Source: Allobosea sp. WAO (GTDB lineage Bacteria; Pseudomonadota; Alphaproteobacteria; Rhizobiales; Beijerinckiaceae). Taken from it: DNA of 64,000 nt. The translations under genes and the position numbers were made by a program. This document shows, in pieces, positions 61,927 through 64,000 of this stretch; within the stretch, counting starts at the first letter, position 1; each line of letters begins with the position of its first letter. Where the stretch lies: positions 558,001-622,000 of the forward strand of contig NZ_JXTJ01000004.1 in NCBI RefSeq assembly GCF_001509835.1. Direction: 5' to 3'. Under the pieces are notes generated by a model. It made no database searches, was not told the origin of the DNA, and saw only the letters and a program-made list of their open reading frames with translations.

Positions 61927-62799
61927 TCAGGGCACGCCGGGCCGGCGCGGAGAACGTTGCGCGCGGAAGATCGCCTGGGCGAGCCGGTCGAGCAGCACCG
62001 CCAGCAGCACGATGCCGAGCCCGCCGACGAAGCCGAGGCCGGGATCGGCGCGCTGCAAGCCGAGGAGCACGGTCTCGCCCAGCCCCTTGGCACCGATCAT
62101 TGAGGCGACGACGACCATGGCGAGCGCCATCATGATCGCCTGGTTGAGCCCTTGCAGGATCGCCGGGCGGGCGAGCGGCAATTCGATCAGCCAGAGGCTC
62201 TGCCGCGCGCTCAGGCCCAGCGCCCGCGCCGCCTCGACCGCGCGCCCGTCGACCTCGCGCAGGCCAAGTTCGGTCAACCGGGCGAAGGGCGGCAAGGCAT
62301 AGATCAGGGTCGCGACCAGGGCCGGCGCCCGCCCGAGCCCGAGGATCATCGCGACCGGGATGAGATAGACGAAGCTCGGCACGGTCTGCATGAGGTCATA
62401 GAGCGGGGCGAGCGCCCGCGAGATACGCGGCGTCCTCGCCGCCGCGACGCCGAGCGGCAGCCCGAACAGCACGATCAGCACGACGGCGACGACGATCAGT
62501 GCCAGCGACTGCATCGCGGCCGGCCAGACCCCGAGCAGAGCGAGCATCAGCACGAGCGCCGCCATTCCGGCCGCGAAGGCGATCCGGCGGGTCGCGAGCC
62601 AGGCGGCGAGCCCGACCATGGCGATGCCCGCCTCCGGTGGCACCTGCGCCAACGCGCTTTCGAGCAGCCTGACCGGCGCGGTCAGCCCGTCCGAAACGGC
62701 ATCGAGCTTGTCGCCGGAACCGGTGACGAGCGCATCGACCAGCCGGTTGACGGCGCCCTGGAGCGGCTTGCCGAGATCAGGCAGCAGGCCAGCACTCAC
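61927..62799 (-). CDS. glycine betaine/proline-type ABC transporter permease
   Basis: A 290-residue inner-membrane permease with about six to seven helices. The ATPase-contact loop is EAARALGLSARQSLWLIELPLARPAILQGLNQAIMM (about residue 190), followed by VVASMIGAKGLGETV, typical of ProW/OpuAB permeases. Its start overlaps the stop of the binding-protein gene by four bases (ATGA). The ATPase gene is not in the window; it may be to the right or elsewhere. Confidence 0.92.
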   Translation of the reverse strand: MSAGLLPDLGKPLQGAVNRLVDALVTGSGDKLDAVSDGLTAPVRLLESALAQVPPEAGIAMVGLAAWLATRRIAFAAGMAALVLMLALLGVWPAAMQSLALIVVAVVLIVLFGLPLGVAAARTPRISRALAPLYDLMQTVPSFVYLIPVAMILGLGRAPALVATLIYALPPFARLTELGLREVDGRAVEAARALGLSARQSLWLIELPLARPAILQGLNQAIMMALAMVVVASMIGAKGLGETVLLGLQRADPGLGFVGGLGIVLLAVLLDRLAQAIFRAQRSPRRPGVP

Positions 62800-63791
62800 A
62801 AGCCGGCCTGAACCTTCGCAGCGACCTCGGCGGTGACCCAGTGGCGCCAGTCATCCGGCCGGTCCTTGAGGAAGCGCAGCGCCTGCTCCTCCGGTGTGAT
62901 CCCGGCCTTGCGGGCATCGCCCAGCATCTGCGAGGTCAGCGCGCTGCTGATGCCGTAATTCTTGAAGAAGCTCGTCAGCTGCGGCGCCGCCTGGGTGAAG
63001 GCGAGATTGGCGCCGATCACTACCTTGCTGACTGGATAGGCGGTCGCCCTGGTCGGCTTGTCGCTCGCCTTCAGCTCGGCCCAGATCGCCGGGTCGAAGG
63101 CCGGCTCGCCGAGCTTGACGAGGTCATAGGCGCCGATCAGCCAGCTCGGGCTCCAATAATAGAACAGCACCGGCTGCCTGCGGTTGAGGTTCGCCTCGAT
63201 CGCCGCGACCAGCGCCTCGCCCGAGCCGCCACGGACATTGTTGTAGTCGTCCGCAAGCCCATAGGCTGTGAGCTTCTTGGTGTTGATGCCTTCGCAGACC
63301 CAGCCGGCGACGCAATTGTAGAAGCGGCCCTTGCCCGGCTCTTCCCGGTCGGGGAAGAGCGCCTTGTGGCGCTTGAGATCGGCGACCGTCTTCAGGTCCT
63401 TCGCCTTGGCATCCGCGCCCTCGACGAGATAGCGCGGCACATACCAGCCCTCATTGGCGTCGGGAAAGGTCGTGCCGAGCGGAATTACCTTCCCGGAGGC
63501 CTCCGCCCTGGTCCAGGCCTCGACCGGGTTGGCCAGCCAGATCTCCATGATCACGTCGACATCGCCGCGCGCCAGCCCGTTGACCAGCGGCGCGACCACG
63601 CCGGGCACGCGCTCGACCTTGCAGCCAAAGCCCTTCTCGACCACGGCCCGCGCCACGGCGGTGTGGAAGGCGGCGGAATCGTAGTCGAGCCCGGCGATCT
63701 TCAGCGGCCTGTCGAGCTCACAGGAGAGAACGGGCGCGGCCAGCCCGAGGCCGAGCAGCAGAGTTGCAGTGCGCAGAACGGCTTTCATCAT
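62796..63791 (-). CDS. glycine betaine/quaternary-amine ABC binding protein
   Basis: A 331-residue periplasmic protein. A signal peptide (residues 1-23) ends before CELDRPLKIAGLDYDSAAFHTAVARAVVEKGFGC, the OpuAC mature N-terminus. FYYWSPSWLIGAYDLVKL (about residue 210) has Trp/Tyr residues of the cation-pi box. Start at ATG 63791 with GGGGGATC upstream. The pair is annotated as choline or betaine uptake by analogy; the ligand could be proline or a related cation. Confidence 0.9.
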   Translation of the reverse strand: MMKAVLRTATLLLGLGLAAPVLSCELDRPLKIAGLDYDSAAFHTAVARAVVEKGFGCKVERVPGVVAPLVNGLARGDVDVIMEIWLANPVEAWTRAEASGKVIPLGTTFPDANEGWYVPRYLVEGADAKAKDLKTVADLKRHKALFPDREEPGKGRFYNCVAGWVCEGINTKKLTAYGLADDYNNVRGGSGEALVAAIEANLNRRQPVLFYYWSPSWLIGAYDLVKLGEPAFDPAIWAELKASDKPTRATAYPVSKVVIGANLAFTQAAPQLTSFFKNYGISSALTSQMLGDARKAGITPEEQALRFLKDRPDDWRHWVTAEVAAKVQAGL

Positions 63792-63940
63792 GACGATCCC
63801 CCGCTGGCTGCTGTGCCCGGTCTGGGCACCTGACGGTTGGGCATGTCCACGAAGCGCGAAAGCGAGCGAAATGTTCCGCCCGGCAAGCGACGACATTAAC
63901 GCCACTTCCCGCCTTGGGCACTGCGCAAACGGGTGATGGC

Positions 63941-64000
63941 ATGGACCGCCCCTCCGACCAGGCCTGTCAGCAGCGCTGGCGGCCGCTGGCCATCAACATG
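63941..64000 (+). CDS. possible gene start truncated by the window edge
   Basis: ATG at 63941 opens a frame of 20 codons to the window end (MDRPSDQACQQRWRPLAINM). No clear ribosome site and the sequence is too short to identify. Listed only as a possibility. Confidence 0.2.
   Translation, partial: MDRPSDQACQQRWRPLAINM

Noticed and set aside
1-64000. CRISPR arrays, tRNA or rRNA genes, integrase-flanked islands, insertion sequences
   Set aside because: No regularly spaced repeats, cloverleaf sequences, rRNA signatures, transposase or integrase genes were seen; the palindromic repeats have no spacer regularity.

Overview
The window is high-GC chromosomal DNA from an alphaproteobacterium. It is most likely a Hyphomicrobiales member close to Bosea or Bradyrhizobium. 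This rests on family content (DUF3126, BA14K, DUF2155, Atu4866, YARHG and DUF1127-like proteins), on an alphaproteobacterial-type LexA box (GTTC-N7-GTTC) at ssb, on Irr-like TTTAGAA sites, and on palindromic intergenic repeats typical of that order. I see no rRNA, tRNA, CRISPR array, prophage or insertion sequence.

Layout. 0-5.4 kb: an alpha/beta hydrolase divergent from a CGNR zinc-finger regulator, the manganese transporter mntH, a secreted DUF2155 protein, a VOC protein, and a methyltransferase with an Rrf2 regulator. 5.5-10.7 kb: a minus-strand block of an M48 protease, a DsbA-like thioredoxin, accB, accC and aat; the aroQ gene usually found between dsbA and accB is absent. 10.9-20.4 kb: a YARHG protein, an orphan DnaB-core ATPase, a LysR/SDR/carboxymuconolactone decarboxylase/Atu4866 cassette, a HerA-like ATPase behind a long hairpin, a UPF0114 protein, a BA14K protein, a HI0933-type flavoprotein and exonuclease III. 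20.6-31.4 kb: a Sel1-repeat protein with ilvD, an iron ABC importer (binding protein and fused permease, no ATPase), an AsmA protein and gyrA. 31.6-41.3 kb: a MarC protein, small unknown proteins, a PepSY membrane protein, a DJ-1/PfpI protein divergent from a GlxA-type regulator, a gamma carbonic anhydrase, DUF3126 and a serine hydrolase.

41.5-48.5 kb is the most distinctive part. A GntR regulator lies divergent from a complete TRAP transporter (P-Q-M). This is followed by a type II dehydroquinase paralogue that lacks two conserved active-site residues. Convergent to it is a serine hydroxymethyltransferase-fold enzyme with altered catalytic residues and its own divergent LysR regulator. It looks like an uptake and catabolism locus of unknown substrate. 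48.6-64 kb: an acetyltransferase coupled to an exported MetX-fold protein, an M20 peptidase, a VOC protein, ssb under a LexA box, a winged-helix/TPR sensor-like protein with several small unknown genes, a GT47-like glycosyltransferase, an L,D-transpeptidase, aroA, an orphan Imm11-like immunity protein, an antibiotic biosynthesis monooxygenase-fold protein, and a glycine-betaine-type ABC binding protein with its permease.

Overall the region is housekeeping chromosome interspersed with small accessory genes. Metal supply recurs (mntH with two operator-like boxes, the Fe(III) importer with Irr-like sites, a PepSY protein). The shikimate pathway also recurs in unusual form: no aroQ at its usual place, a divergent dehydroquinase paralogue, and an AroA with Phe at the position of E. 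coli Pro101. All functional statements are from reading the sequence; no database search was run.
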